Source: Massilia agri (GTDB taxonomy: Bacteria; Pseudomonadota; Gammaproteobacteria; Burkholderiales; Burkholderiaceae_D). Taken from it: a stretch of DNA of 64,000 nt. Location: positions 372,001 through 436,000 of the forward strand of contig NZ_JANUHA010000002.1 in the NCBI RefSeq assembly GCF_024753255.1, read 5' to 3'. The position numbers and the translations under genes are program-made. Position 1 is the first letter of the stretch; each line of letters begins with the position of its first letter. The notes below the pieces were generated by a model that worked only from the letters and a program-made list of their open reading frames with translations, was not told where the DNA came from and searched no databases. Positions 34,691 through 44,324 of the stretch are shown piece by piece.

Positions 34691-35431
34691 TTACTGCATG
34701 TGCTGGCCGCCGTTGATCGCGATATTCGCGCCCGTCACGAATGCCGCCTCTTCCGACGACAGATAGGCCACCAGGCCGGCCACTTCTTCCGGCTTGCCCA
34801 GGCGCCCCATCGGGATCTGCGGAATGATCTTGGTTTCCAGCACTTCGCTCGGGATGTCCATGACCATCTTGGTGCCGATATAGCCCGGCGAGATGGTGTT
34901 GACGGTCACGCCCTTGCGCGCCACTTCCAGGGCCAGGGCCTTGGTGAAGCCGTGCATGCCGGCCTTGGCCGCCGAGTAGTTGGTCTGGCCGAAGGCGCCC
35001 TTCTGGCCGTTCACCGAGGAGATGTTGATGATGCGGCCCCAGCCGCGGTCGACCATGCCGTCGCAGACCGGCTTGGTCATGTTGAAGACGGAATCCAGGT
35101 TGGTCTTCATGACCGCGTCCCAGTTCGGCTTGTCCATCTTCTTGAAGGTCATGTCGCGGGTGATGCCGGCGTTGTTGACCAGCACGTCCACCGGGCCGAC
35201 TTCCTGCTCGACCTGGCGCACGCAGGCCTGGGCGGAATCGTAATCGGACACATCGCAGGGATAGGCCTTGAAGTCGTAGCCCTGCTCTTTCATCTGGCCG
35301 AGCCAGCTCTCTGCCTTCTTGTTCCCCGGCGAATACGTAGTGACGACCTTGTAACCCAACGCGGCCAGCTTGATGCACACCGCTTCGCCCAGGCCGCCCA
35401 TGCCACCCGTCACCAATGCTACTCGTGCCAT
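34691..35431 (-). CDS. phaB: Acetoacetyl-CoA reductase
   Basis: The 246-residue short-chain dehydrogenase has the cofactor glycine motif TGGMGGLGE, the NNAG block and the catalytic YSAAK (NYSAAKAGMHGF), with INISSVNGQKGAFGQ as seen in PhaB/PhbB. It reduces acetoacetyl-CoA to (R)-3-hydroxybutyryl-CoA for polyhydroxybutyrate storage. The ATG at 35431 has a GGAGA site. It follows phaA by 84 bases, so the two form an operon; the synthase gene phaC is not in the window. Confidence 0.95.
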   Translation of the reverse strand: MARVALVTGGMGGLGEAVCIKLAALGYKVVTTYSPGNKKAESWLGQMKEQGYDFKAYPCDVSDYDSAQACVRQVEQEVGPVDVLVNNAGITRDMTFKKMDKPNWDAVMKTNLDSVFNMTKPVCDGMVDRGWGRIINISSVNGQKGAFGQTNYSAAKAGMHGFTKALALEVARKGVTVNTISPGYIGTKMVMDIPSEVLETKIIPQIPMGRLGKPEEVAGLVAYLSSEEAAFVTGANIAINGGQHMQ

Positions 35432-35515
35432 TGTCTTCTCCAGTTTATTGTCAGTCACTGCTTCGTACATCCCGGACCGCCCGCCGGCCGTCCGGGCAAT
35501 GCTTCAGGCGCGCCG

Positions 35516-36694
35516 TCAGTCGCGTTCCACCGCCAGCGCCACGCCCATGCCGCCGCCGATGCACAGGCTGGCCAGGCCGCGCTTGGCGTCGCGACGCACC
35601 ATCTCGTGCAGCAGGGTCACCAGCACGCGGCAGCCGGAGGCGCCGATCGGGTGGCCCAGCGCGATCGCGCCGCCGTTCACGTTGATCTTCGAGGTATCCC
35701 AGCCCATTTCCTTGTTGACCGCGACGGCCTGGGCCGCGAAGGCCTCGTTGATCTCCATCAGGTCCACGTCTTCGTGGGTCCAGCCGGCCTTCTGCAGGCA
35801 CAGGCGGGTGGCCGAGACCGGGCCCATGCCCATGATCGACGGATCCAGGCCGGCCGAGGAGTAGGCCTTGATGCGGGCCAGCGGGGTCAGGCCGAGTTCT
35901 TTCGCCTTCGAGGCGCTCATCATGATGACGGCCGCGGCGCCGTCGTTGAGGCCGGATGCGTTGCCGGCGGTGACGGTGCCTTCCTTGTTGAAGGCCGGGC
36001 GCAGGCCGGACAGGGCCTCCAGGGTCGAGCCGTGCTTCGGATACTCGTCGGTGTCGAACACGATGGGGCCCTTCTTGGACGGGATCTCGAGCGGGATGAT
36101 CTCGCCCTTGAATTTGCCTTCTTTTTGTGCAGCCTCGGCCTTGAGCTGGGACTGCAGCGCGAATTCGTCCTGTTCGGCGCGCGAGACCTCGTACTTGCGG
36201 GCGACGTTCTCGGCGGTCACGCCCATGTGGTACTGGTTGTAGACGTCCCACAGGCCGTCGACGATCATGGTGTCGACCAGCTTGGCGTCGCCCATGCGGA
36301 AGCCGTCGCGCGAGCCGTTGAGCACGTGCGGCGAGGCGCTCATGTTTTCCTGGCCGCCGGCGATGACGATGTCGGCGTCGCCGCACTTGATGGCCTGGGC
36401 CGCCAGGTGGGTGGCCTTGAGGCCGCTGCCGCAGACCATATTGATGGTCTGCGCCGGCACCATGTCGGGCAGGCCGCCCTTGATGACGGCCTGGCGCGCC
36501 GGATTCTGGCCGGCGCCGGCGGTGAGCACCTGGCCCATGATGACCTCGCTCACGGCGGCGGGGTCGATGCCGGTCTTGGCCAGCAGGTGGCGGATCACGT
36601 GCGCGCCGAGTTCGGCGGCAGGAATCTTGGCCAGGGTGCCGCCGAATTTGCCGACCGCGGTGCGGCCGGCGGCGACGATGACGACGTCTTCCAT
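35516..36694 (-). CDS. phaA: Acetyl-CoA C-acetyltransferase
   Basis: The 392-residue thiolase has the acyl-binding cysteine C88 ([11 protein letters not shown]), the GGQENMS block, the histidine in [10 protein letters not shown] and the C-terminal [10 protein letters not shown] cysteine. It condenses two acetyl-CoA to acetoacetyl-CoA, the first step of polyhydroxybutyrate synthesis. The ATG at 36694 has a GGGAG site. It is co-transcribed with phaB, which supports the biosynthetic rather than degradative role. Confidence 0.93.
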   Translation of the reverse strand: MEDVVIVAAGRTAVGKFGGTLAKIPAAELGAHVIRHLLAKTGIDPAAVSEVIMGQVLTAGAGQNPARQAVIKGGLPDMVPAQTINMVCGSGLKATHLAAQAIKCGDADIVIAGGQENMSASPHVLNGSRDGFRMGDAKLVDTMIVDGLWDVYNQYHMGVTAENVARKYEVSRAEQDEFALQSQLKAEAAQKEGKFKGEIIPLEIPSKKGPIVFDTDEYPKHGSTLEALSGLRPAFNKEGTVTAGNASGLNDGAAAVIMMSASKAKELGLTPLARIKAYSSAGLDPSIMGMGPVSATRLCLQKAGWTHEDVDLMEINEAFAAQAVAVNKEMGWDTSKINVNGGAIALGHPIGASGCRVLVTLLHEMVRRDAKRGLASLCIGGGMGVALAVERD

Positions 36695-36965
36695 AACAGA
36701 TCTCCCTAGTTCCGGCTTTGGCCGGGGATTGTTGAGACGGCAAGGCCGTGAAACCATGCATCTTAAGGTCAGCACGGCCCCTTCGTTTGAGCAAAGTCAA
36801 TCTTATCAGCTAATTCACACATTGCTGCGGACTGCGCCCATGTTGTTGCACATATTTTGAACAGCCGGGTAATACTCGTTTCTACTAGGAATGATGCGTA
36901 CGCGGCTGTCCTTTCGGTCAAATTTCACAGTAGAATGCACGGGCGCAACGCCAACCAGACCGCAT

Positions 36966-37757
36966 ATGCTCAAAACCCGCACCTCGCTGCCCATCGAAAT
37001 CAAGATCTCCACGGTCGTCGCCATCTCGACGATCCTGCATTCGGCCGATCCGGCCGTGATCGACGCGGCATTGCACCAGATGACCGGCGGGGTGTCGGAT
37101 TTCTTCGAGGACGAGTTCGCCGTCATCGACATCGCCGCCATCGCCCATGAGGCCCCATCGATCGACTGGCCGGCCCTGGTGGCGCTGCTCAAGAAATACC
37201 GGCTGAACGCGGTCGCCGTGCGCGGCGCCGGCCCGGAGCTGGCGGAAGCGGTCCGCGCCCACGGCCTGTCGCTGGACGACGGCTCGAGCGGGGCGCGCAC
37301 GCCGGAACGCGAGCAGGCGGCAGCGCCGGCCGCGCCCGAACCGGCTCCGGCGCCCGAACCCGCTCCGGCTGTTCCGGCTCCTGCCCCGGCGCCTGCTCCC
37401 CTGCCTGTGTCGACCATGGTGATCGACACGCCGGTGCGCGCCGGCCAGCGCATCTATGCGCGTGGCGGCGACCTGATCATTACCGCCGTTGTGAACAATG
37501 GTGCGGAAATCATTGCCGACGGCAGCATCCATGTGTACGCGCCGCTGAACGGCCGGGCCCTGGCGGGTGCGTCGGGCAATCCCGAGGCGCGCATCTTCGC
37601 CCTGGCCATGCAGCCGGAACTGGTGTCGATCGCCGGCGTGTACCGTACTTTCGACGACGGTTTCCCGAACGACCTGGCGCGCCAGCCGGCGCAAATCCGG
37701 CTGGTCGGCGACCGGCTTGATATATCATCGCTGGCTCCGGCTACGTCCCGCGCGTAA
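36966..37757 (+). CDS. minC: Septum site-determining protein MinC
   Basis: The 263-residue protein has an N-terminal MinC domain (about 1-105), a long proline/alanine linker (about 115-150) and a C-terminal beta-helix domain with GGDLIITAVVNNGAEIIADG, the MinD-binding side. It inhibits FtsZ polymerisation away from midcell. The start at 36966 (MLKTRTS) is taken because the domain begins there, although the ribosome site is weak. It heads minCDE. Confidence 0.93.
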   Translation: MLKTRTSLPIEIKISTVVAISTILHSADPAVIDAALHQMTGGVSDFFEDEFAVIDIAAIAHEAPSIDWPALVALLKKYRLNAVAVRGAGPELAEAVRAHGLSLDDGSSGARTPEREQAAAPAAPEPAPAPEPAPAVPAPAPAPAPLPVSTMVIDTPVRAGQRIYARGGDLIITAVVNNGAEIIADGSIHVYAPLNGRALAGASGNPEARIFALAMQPELVSIAGVYRTFDDGFPNDLARQPAQIRLVGDRLDISSLAPATSRA

Positions 37758-37793
37758 TCCGCCGACCCGCTTGAATTTGTAAAGGACCTATTT

Positions 37794-38609
37794 GTGGCAC
37801 GAATTATTGTTGTGACGTCCGGCAAGGGCGGTGTGGGCAAGACCACTTCGAGCGCGAGCTTTTCCAGCGGCCTGGCCCTGCGCGGCCACAAGACCGCGGT
37901 CATCGACTTCGACGTCGGCCTGCGTAACCTCGACCTGATCATGGGCTGCGAACGCCGCGTGGTCTACGACCTGATCAACGTGATCAATGGCGAGGCGACC
38001 CTGAACCAGGCGCTGATCAAGGACAAGCACACCGACAACCTGTTCATCCTGCCGGCCTCCCAGACCCGCGACAAGGATGCGCTGAGCGAAGACGGCGTCG
38101 AGCGCGTGCTCAACGAGCTGGTCAAGATGGGCTTCGAGTTCATCATCTGCGATTCGCCGGCCGGCATCGAGCATGGCGCCCTGATGGCGCTGACCTTTGC
38201 CGACGAAGCGATCATCGTCACCAACCCGGAAGTGTCCTCGGTGCGCGACTCCGACCGCATCCTCGGCATCATCCAGGCCAAGTCGCGCCGCGCCCAGAGC
38301 GGCTCGGAGCCGGTCAAGGAACACCTCCTGATCACCCGCTACTCGCCGAAGCGCGTGGAAGCGGACGAAATGCTCTCCTACCAGGACGTGCAGGAAATCC
38401 TGCGCATCCCGCTGATCGGCATCATTCCGGAATCGGAATCGGTGCTGCACGCCTCGAACCAGGGCAACCCGGCGATCCACTTCAAGGGAACCGACGTGGC
38501 CGAGGCGTACGAGGACGTGATCGCCCGCTTCCTGGGCGAAGACCGTCCGCTGCGTTTCACCAACTACGAAAAGCCGGGTCTCTTCCAGCGCATCTTTGGA
38601 GCCAAGTGA
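37794..38609 (+). CDS. minD: Septum site-determining ATPase MinD
   Basis: The 271-residue ATPase has the deviant Walker A motif GKGGVGKTT at 10-18, the [12 protein letters not shown] block and a C-terminal amphipathic membrane-targeting helix (PGLFQRIFG). It recruits MinC to the membrane and oscillates with MinE. The start is GTG at 37794, with AAAGGA upstream. It is followed by minE after one base. Confidence 0.97.
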   Translation: MARIIVVTSGKGGVGKTTSSASFSSGLALRGHKTAVIDFDVGLRNLDLIMGCERRVVYDLINVINGEATLNQALIKDKHTDNLFILPASQTRDKDALSEDGVERVLNELVKMGFEFIICDSPAGIEHGALMALTFADEAIIVTNPEVSSVRDSDRILGIIQAKSRRAQSGSEPVKEHLLITRYSPKRVEADEMLSYQDVQEILRIPLIGIIPESESVLHASNQGNPAIHFKGTDVAEAYEDVIARFLGEDRPLRFTNYEKPGLFQRIFGAK

Positions 38610-38610
38610 T

Positions 38611-38862
38611 ATGGCACTGCTCAACTTCCTATTTCCGGAAAAAAAGAAGAGCGCCTCAGCCGCCAAGGAGCGCCTGCAGATCATCATCGCCCGCGAGCGC
38701 AGCAGTGTCACCGGTCCCGACTTCCTGCCGGCCCTGCACCGCGAGCTGATCGAGGTGATCTCGAAGTACACTAGGGTCAGCGCCGACGACATCAAGATCT
38801 CGCTCGACCGCCAGGGCAACCTCGAGGTGCTCGACGTGAACGTGGTCCTGCCCGACGCCTGA
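38611..38862 (+). CDS. minE: Cell division topological specificity factor MinE
   Basis: The 83-residue protein has the N-terminal amphipathic MALLNFLF segment, the [10 protein letters not shown] contact region that stimulates MinD ATPase, and a C-terminal dimer domain. Length and order fit the minCDE operon. The minD-minE gap is one base. A bidirectional terminator follows. Confidence 0.97.
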   Translation: MALLNFLFPEKKKSASAAKERLQIIIARERSSVTGPDFLPALHRELIEVISKYTRVSADDIKISLDRQGNLEVLDVNVVLPDA

Positions 38863-38880
38863 ATCCGGCCACCCGGACAA

Positions 38881-38910
38881 ACAAATGCCCGCTTCAAGCG
38901 GGCATTTGTT
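38881..38910. terminator. Bidirectional terminator after minE
   Basis: ACAAATGCCCGCTT pairs with AAGCGGGCATTTGT. The hairpin lies between convergent genes and ends on the stop of the DUF697 gene; T runs are short on both sides. Confidence 0.7.
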
Positions 38911-39458
38911 TATACAGCGGGCGCGACCCCTCCCTCATCCACGATCTTCACCTTCTGCAGTTCGCGCGCCACCTGTGCGCAGGCTTCCACGTGCTGGTAG
39001 CCCATGCGCCGGAACAGGGCGAAGCCGATCGCCGCCGAGGCCACCTGCCCCGCGATCGGCACCACCTTGGCCGCTGTCTTGGCTGCGATCTTGATCCCGG
39101 CCCGTTTGAACACCTGCAGCACCAGGTTGCGCGTGACCAGCTTCCCGACCAGCATGCCGCCCACCGAGGCCGCGGCCTGGTAAGCGAGTACACGCAAACG
39201 CGGATGCAGTCGCTCGATCTGCTGCTGGCTCAGGCCGAACTCCCGGTTCACTTCCTCGACCAGCACCGTGAAGGTGGTCAGGTCGGACAGGATGTCGACA
39301 CCGGGCAGCGGCACCGCCGCCACGCCGGCCGAGACCAGGGCACGCTGGCGCACCATTTCGCGGCAACGCTCGCGCGCCGCGTCGATTGCGGGACCGCTCA
39401 CCGGAACCAGGGGCGGCTCCGCCGGGGCAACTTCCTTCTTTTTGCGTCGAAACAACAT
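38910..39458 (-). CDS. DUF697-family protein
   Basis: The 182-residue protein has a basic start (LFRRKKKE), then AVPLPGVDILSDLTTFTVLVEE and two glycine/alanine-rich hydrophobic stretches (about 88-105 and 130-150) as in DUF697/YcjF-like proteins. Membrane association is likely; the function is unknown. The ATG at 39458 has a strong GGGAGG site, so the longer open frame is rejected. Confidence 0.8.
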   Translation of the reverse strand: MLFRRKKKEVAPAEPPLVPVSGPAIDAARERCREMVRQRALVSAGVAAVPLPGVDILSDLTTFTVLVEEVNREFGLSQQQIERLHPRLRVLAYQAAASVGGMLVGKLVTRNLVLQVFKRAGIKIAAKTAAKVVPIAGQVASAAIGFALFRRMGYQHVEACAQVARELQKVKIVDEGGVAPAV

Positions 39459-39602
39459 CACACGCCTCCCGCTTGACCGTTTCACACAGTGTAGCAAGAG
39501 CCTGCCGGTCCCATTAACACAACAGAACATTAGTTCCAATTGTAAATTCTAAGTTTTTCCATAGCATTATTTTGTGAAAGTCTGATATATTCGGTTTCAC
39601 CT

Positions 39603-39620
39603 TGTAGGAGTGTTCCTACA
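39603..39620. promoter_or_regulatory. Inverted repeat in the leader of the response regulator gene
   Basis: TGTAGGA-GTGT-TCCTACA is a perfect 7-bp inverted repeat 26 bases before the ATG, downstream of a TATATT box at 39586-39591. It may be an operator, perhaps for autoregulation. Confidence 0.35.
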
Positions 39621-39646
39621 TAGGCAACCTGACCAGTAGATGCCCC

Positions 39647-40336
39647 ATGAAGATTGCCGTTCTGGAACAAGACCGTAGCCAGGCAGAATTGATCTGCCAG
39701 GTGCTGACCGCTACCGGCCACAGCTGCCAACCCTTCGACAGCGCCAAGGAATGCCTGGCCCAGCTGCGCAAGGAAAACGCGGACATGTTGATCATGGACT
39801 GGAATGTGCCGGACATGGAGGGTGCGGAAGTACTGCGCCGCGCCAAGGAAAAGCTGGCCTCCAACGCGCCCACGGTCTTCCTGGTCGGCAGCAATGCCGA
39901 GGACGACATCATCGAAGGCGTCACGGCCGGCGCCGACGATTACCTGGTCAAGCCGCTGCGCCGTGGCGAGCTGGTGGCCCGCGTCTCGGCCCTGCTGCGC
40001 CGCGCCTATCCGTCCCAGAACAGCGCCGAACAGCTGCAGTTCGGTCCTTTCACGTTCGAGACCCGTCCTGGGCGCCTGCTCAAGGATGGCTCGATCATCG
40101 ACGTGACCCAGAAGGAATTCTCGCTGGCGCTGCTGTTCTTCCGTAACATCGGCCGCCCGCTGTCGCGCGCCTATATCCACGAATCCGTGTGGGTCCGCGA
40201 CACCGACGTGCCCTCGCGCACCATGGACACCCATGTCTCGCGCGTGCGCAACAAGCTGAGCCTGCGTCCGGAAAACGGCTTCCGCCTGGTGCCGGTCTAC
40301 AGCTACGGCTACCGCCTCGAGAAGCTGGGCGCTTGA
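39647..40336 (+). CDS. OmpR-family response regulator (orphan)
   Basis: The 229-residue protein has a receiver domain with the phospho-acceptor D51 (LIMDWNVPD) and the lysine K102 (YLVKPL), then a winged-helix DNA-binding domain (about 130-225) with the [12 protein letters not shown] recognition helix and YSYGYRL wing. No histidine kinase is adjacent, which is unusual for this family. The signal and targets are unknown. Confidence 0.93.
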   Translation: MKIAVLEQDRSQAELICQVLTATGHSCQPFDSAKECLAQLRKENADMLIMDWNVPDMEGAEVLRRAKEKLASNAPTVFLVGSNAEDDIIEGVTAGADDYLVKPLRRGELVARVSALLRRAYPSQNSAEQLQFGPFTFETRPGRLLKDGSIIDVTQKEFSLALLFFRNIGRPLSRAYIHESVWVRDTDVPSRTMDTHVSRVRNKLSLRPENGFRLVPVYSYGYRLEKLGA

Positions 40337-40430
40337 CAACAGTGGCCGCCGGCCCCGGCGGTCCGCTGAAACCCTTTCCGCAGAAGGGTATAATGGGTGC
40401 ATACGCTCACCCGTTGAACCGACTTTCCCA

Positions 40431-41705
40431 ATGCAACTGCTCGCCGTTGGCCTGAATCACACGACCGCTCCGGTCTCGCTGCGCGAGCAGCTGGCGCTCG
40501 CGCCCGACCAGCTCGGACGCGCGGTGCAGGCGGCGCGCGGCTGGTTCGCCCGCCAGGGCGCCGGTGGCAGCGACGAAGCCGCCATCCTCTCGACCTGCAA
40601 CCGCACCGAGATGTACGCGGCCAGCGACATCGCCAATCCGCTCGACGCCTCGGCCCAGTTCCTGGCCCACTACCACGCCCTGAATTTCGCCGAGCTGCGC
40701 CCGCACCTGTACATGCTGCCGCAGGACAGCGCCGTGCGCCACGCCTTCCGCGTCGCCTCCGGGCTCGATTCGATGGTGCTGGGCGAGCCGCAGATCCTGG
40801 GGCAGATGAAGGATGCGGTGCGCACCGCCGAAGAAGCCGGCGGCCTGGGCACCTACCTGCACCAGCTGTTCCAGCGCAGCTTCGCGGTCGCAAAAGAGGT
40901 GCGCAGCACCACCGAGATCGGGGCCCACAGCGTCTCCATGGCCGCCGCCGCGGTGCGCCTGTCGCAGCGGATTTTCGACCGCATCGCCGACCAGCACGTG
41001 CTCTTCATCGGCGCCGGCGAGATGATCGAGCTGTGCGCGGCCCACTTCGCGGCCCAGAATCCGAAGTCGGTCACCATCGCCAACCGCACCATGGAGCGCG
41101 GCGAGCTGCTGGCCACCCGCTACAACGGCAGCGCGATCCGCCTGGCCGAGCTGCCGGATCGCCTGCACGGGTTCGACATCGTCATCTCCTGCACCGCCTC
41201 GACCCTGCCCCTGATCGGCCTCGGTCTCGTGGAACGCGCCGTGAAGGCGCGCCGCCACCGTCCGATGTTCATGGTCGACCTGGCCGTGCCGCGCGATATC
41301 GAACCGGAAGTCGCGCGCCTGGACGACGTCTTCCTCTACACCGTGGACGACCTCGCGCAGGTGGTCCAGACCGGCATGGAAAGCCGCCAGGCCGCCGTGG
41401 CCCAGGCCGAAGCCATCATCGACGCGCGCGTGCAATCCTTCATGAGCTGGGTCGGCGACCGCGCCATGGTGCCGGTCATCCGCGAGCTGCACGAATCCAG
41501 CGAGGCCCTGCGCCTGGCCGAACTCGGACGCGCCCGTAAGCTCCTAGCGCGCGGCGACGACATCGACGCCGTGCTCGAAGCGCTGTCCAAAGGCCTCGCC
41601 GCCAAGTTCCTGCACGGCCCGCAACAGGCCCTGCACCATGCCCAGGGCGACGAGCGCGCCCGCCTGGCAGCCCTGCTGCCGCAGCTGTTCCGCGGCCGCC
41701 GTTAG
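40431..41705 (+). CDS. hemA: Glutamyl-tRNA reductase
   Basis: The 424-residue enzyme has the N-terminal [10 protein letters not shown] block, the nucleophile cysteine in STCNRTEMY, the [11 protein letters not shown] motif, a NADPH-binding domain with FIGAGEMIE and a C-terminal dimer domain. It reduces glutamyl-tRNA to glutamate semialdehyde, the first step of haem synthesis. The hemA-prfA order is conserved in many proteobacteria. Confidence 0.97.
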   Translation: MQLLAVGLNHTTAPVSLREQLALAPDQLGRAVQAARGWFARQGAGGSDEAAILSTCNRTEMYAASDIANPLDASAQFLAHYHALNFAELRPHLYMLPQDSAVRHAFRVASGLDSMVLGEPQILGQMKDAVRTAEEAGGLGTYLHQLFQRSFAVAKEVRSTTEIGAHSVSMAAAAVRLSQRIFDRIADQHVLFIGAGEMIELCAAHFAAQNPKSVTIANRTMERGELLATRYNGSAIRLAELPDRLHGFDIVISCTASTLPLIGLGLVERAVKARRHRPMFMVDLAVPRDIEPEVARLDDVFLYTVDDLAQVVQTGMESRQAAVAQAEAIIDARVQSFMSWVGDRAMVPVIRELHESSEALRLAELGRARKLLARGDDIDAVLEALSKGLAAKFLHGPQQALHHAQGDERARLAALLPQLFRGRR

Positions 41706-41788
41706 CGGCCCTTCCCCTTCCGTCGTACGCTTTTTTCGAAAAGCGTGTCCCGGCCGCATTGCGGCTACCCGAATCTACCGAGCACCCC

Positions 41789-42865
41789 ATGAAACCATCC
41801 ATGCTGGCCAAGCTGGACCAACTGGCCAACCGACTCGTCGAACTGGACGAACTCCTGATGTCCGAAGGCGCGACCGCGAATATGGACAGCTACCGCAAGA
41901 TGACGCGCGAGCACGCCGAGCTCTCGCCCCTGGTCGCCCTGTACAGGCAGTACGGCACGGCGCAGGACGACATCCTGGCCGCCCAGGAGATGGCGCAGGA
42001 TCCGGAAATGAAGGAGTTTGCGCAGGAAGAGATCGAGGATGCGAAAGCGCGCCTGGCCGCCCTCGACCTCGAGCTGCAGAAGATGCTGCTGCCGAAGGAC
42101 GCCAACGACGAGCGCAACATCTTCCTCGAGATCCGCGCCGGCACCGGCGGCGACGAATCGGCCCTGTTCGCCGGCGACCTGCTGCGCATGTACACCCGTT
42201 TCGCCGAACGCAACCGCTGGCAGGTCGAGGTGGTGTCGGAGTCGCCCTCGGACCTGGGCGGCTACCGCGAAGTCATCGTGCGCATCATCGGCAACGGCGT
42301 GTACTCGAAGCTGAAGTTCGAGTCCGGCGGCCACCGCGTGCAGCGCGTGCCGGCCACCGAAACCCAGGGCCGCATCCACACCTCGGCCTGCACGGTCGCC
42401 GTGATGCCGGAAGCCGACGAGGTCGAGGACGTGAACATCAACCCGGCCGACCTGCGCATCGACACCTACCGCGCTTCCGGCGCCGGCGGCCAGCACATCA
42501 ACAAGACCGATTCGGCGGTGCGCATCACCCACCTCCCGACCGGCATCGTGGTCGAATGCCAGGACGACCGCAGCCAGCACAAGAACAAGGCCCAGGCCCT
42601 GAAGGTGCTGGCCGCGCGCATCAAGGACGTGCAGCTGCGCGAGCAGCAATCGAAGGAGGCGGCCACCCGCAAGAGCCTGATCGGCTCGGGCGACCGCAGC
42701 GAACGGATCCGCACCTACAACTTCCCGCAGGGGCGCCTGACCGACCACCGCATCAACCTGACCTTGTACAAGCTGGACTTCATCATGGACGGGGATTTGT
42801 CGGAGCTGACCAATGCGCTGGCGGCCGAGCACCAGGCCGAGCTGCTGGCGGCGCTGGGCGATTGA
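41789..42865 (+). CDS. prfA: Peptide chain release factor 1
   Basis: The 358-residue protein carries the GGQ motif at 233-235, the exact position of the Escherichia coli protein, and the stop-codon-reading domain before it. It releases peptides at UAA and UAG. The ATG at 41789 gives the family length. It lies downstream of hemA and upstream of dsbB-prmC; PrmC methylates the GGQ glutamine. Confidence 0.97.
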   Translation: MKPSMLAKLDQLANRLVELDELLMSEGATANMDSYRKMTREHAELSPLVALYRQYGTAQDDILAAQEMAQDPEMKEFAQEEIEDAKARLAALDLELQKMLLPKDANDERNIFLEIRAGTGGDESALFAGDLLRMYTRFAERNRWQVEVVSESPSDLGGYREVIVRIIGNGVYSKLKFESGGHRVQRVPATETQGRIHTSACTVAVMPEADEVEDVNINPADLRIDTYRASGAGGQHINKTDSAVRITHLPTGIVVECQDDRSQHKNKAQALKVLAARIKDVQLREQQSKEAATRKSLIGSGDRSERIRTYNFPQGRLTDHRINLTLYKLDFIMDGDLSELTNALAAEHQAELLAALGD

Positions 42866-42951
42866 TGTGCGGGGTTAAGCATGGATTAAGTGGCAATTCG
42901 CCCTTCATGCGAGAATGACCCGTTCCGAACAACACCCATAAGAACCCGACG

Positions 42952-43428
42952 ATGCTGCCCTCCACCCGCCAGATCCTGTTCGCCATCTCCTCGATCAGCT
43001 TCGCGCTGATCGCGGTCGCCCTCTACCTCCAGCACATCCAGGACATGATGCCCTGCCCGCTGTGCGTGATCCAGCGCTACATGTTCCTGGCCATCGGCGT
43101 GTGCACCCTGGTGGCGGCGATCAGCGGCAAGGTCCGCGAAGGCAGCATCCTCGCCCTGCTGGCGGCGATCGGCGGCCTGGTCACGGTCGGCAAGCACCTG
43201 TACGTGATCGCCAACCCGGGCTTCAGCTGCGGCATCGACCCGATGGAGACCTTCCTCAACAAGATCCCGACCGCCGAATACCTGCCCTGGCTGTTCCGCG
43301 CCAACGGCCTGTGCGAAGGCGCCACCGATTCGCTGCTGGGCCTCGCGATCCCGCAATGGTCGGCGGTCTGGTTCGTGATCCTGACCCTGCTGCTGGTCTT
43401 CGTCCTGCTGCGCAAGAAGCCCGCATGA
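42952..43428 (+). CDS. dsbB: Disulfide bond formation protein B
   Basis: The 158-residue membrane protein has four helices, the first periplasmic pair C35-P-L-C38 and a second pair in the loop SCGIDPME...LCEGA. It reoxidises DsbA and passes electrons to quinone. Its TGA overlaps the ATG of prmC (ATGA), so translation is coupled. A dsbB between prfA and prmC separates genes that are usually adjacent. Confidence 0.95.
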   Translation: MLPSTRQILFAISSISFALIAVALYLQHIQDMMPCPLCVIQRYMFLAIGVCTLVAAISGKVREGSILALLAAIGGLVTVGKHLYVIANPGFSCGIDPMETFLNKIPTAEYLPWLFRANGLCEGATDSLLGLAIPQWSAVWFVILTLLLVFVLLRKKPA

Positions 43429-44252
43429 GCTTTTCCGTCGACGCCGGCGCCAGCATAGGCCGGCTGCAGGCCACGCTGCCCCTCGATGCGCTGGAAAACC
43501 GCATCCTGCTCTGCCACGCGCTCGGCATCTCGCGCGTCGGCCTGATCACCCAGTCCGAACGCGTCCTCAGTGCCGACGAAGCGCAGCGGTTGGCTGCGCT
43601 GGTGCAGCGTCGTTTGGACGGCGAGCCGATCGCCTACATCGTCGGCGAACGCGAGTTCTTCGGCCTGCCCTTCAAGGTCTCCCCGGCCGTGCTGATCCCG
43701 CGCCCGGACACCGAACTGATCGTCGAACTGGCCCTCGAGCGCCTGCCGCAGGGCGGCCGCATGCTCGACATGGGCACCGGCAGCGGCGCCATCGCGGTCG
43801 CCTGCGCGCACAGCCGCCGGGACGCGAGCGTGACCGCCCTCGACGTGAGCGAAGACGCGCTCGAGATCGCGCGCGCCAATGCCGCCGCCAACGGCGTGCA
43901 AGTGCGCTTCCTGCGCAGCGACTGGTTCGGCGCGGTCGGCGACGAGCGCTTCGCGCTGATCGCCTCCAACCCGCCCTACATCGCCTCGCACGACGAACAC
44001 CTGTCCCAGGGCGACCTGCGCTTCGAGCCCGCCGGCGCCCTGACCGACCATGCCGACGGCCTGGCGGCCCTGCGCGCCATCGTCGACGGCGCCCCCGCCC
44101 ACCTGCTGCCCGGCGGCTGGCTGCTGCTCGAACACGGCTACGACCAGGCCGCGGCGGTGCGCGCCCTGCTGGCGGCGCGCGGCTTCACCGAGGTGCAGAG
44201 CTGGCGCGACCTGCCCGGCATCGAACGGGTCAGCGGCGGACGGCTCTCCTAG
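43425..44252 (+). CDS. prmC: Release factor glutamine methyltransferase
   Basis: The 275-residue methyltransferase has the GEPIAYIVGEREF N-terminal motif, the SAM-binding LDMGTGSGAIAVA and the catalytic NPPY at 182-185. It methylates the GGQ glutamine of release factors. It starts inside the dsbB stop, which fixes the start. Confidence 0.96.
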   Translation: MSFSVDAGASIGRLQATLPLDALENRILLCHALGISRVGLITQSERVLSADEAQRLAALVQRRLDGEPIAYIVGEREFFGLPFKVSPAVLIPRPDTELIVELALERLPQGGRMLDMGTGSGAIAVACAHSRRDASVTALDVSEDALEIARANAAANGVQVRFLRSDWFGAVGDERFALIASNPPYIASHDEHLSQGDLRFEPAGALTDHADGLAALRAIVDGAPAHLLPGGWLLLEHGYDQAAAVRALLAARGFTEVQSWRDLPGIERVSGGRLS

Positions 44253-44324
44253 CCTGCGCGGCGTATCGGGTGGCCTTGCTAAAATGGCCAGTCTGCCAAC
44301 TTTTACCCGCCCTGCGTGCGCCGC

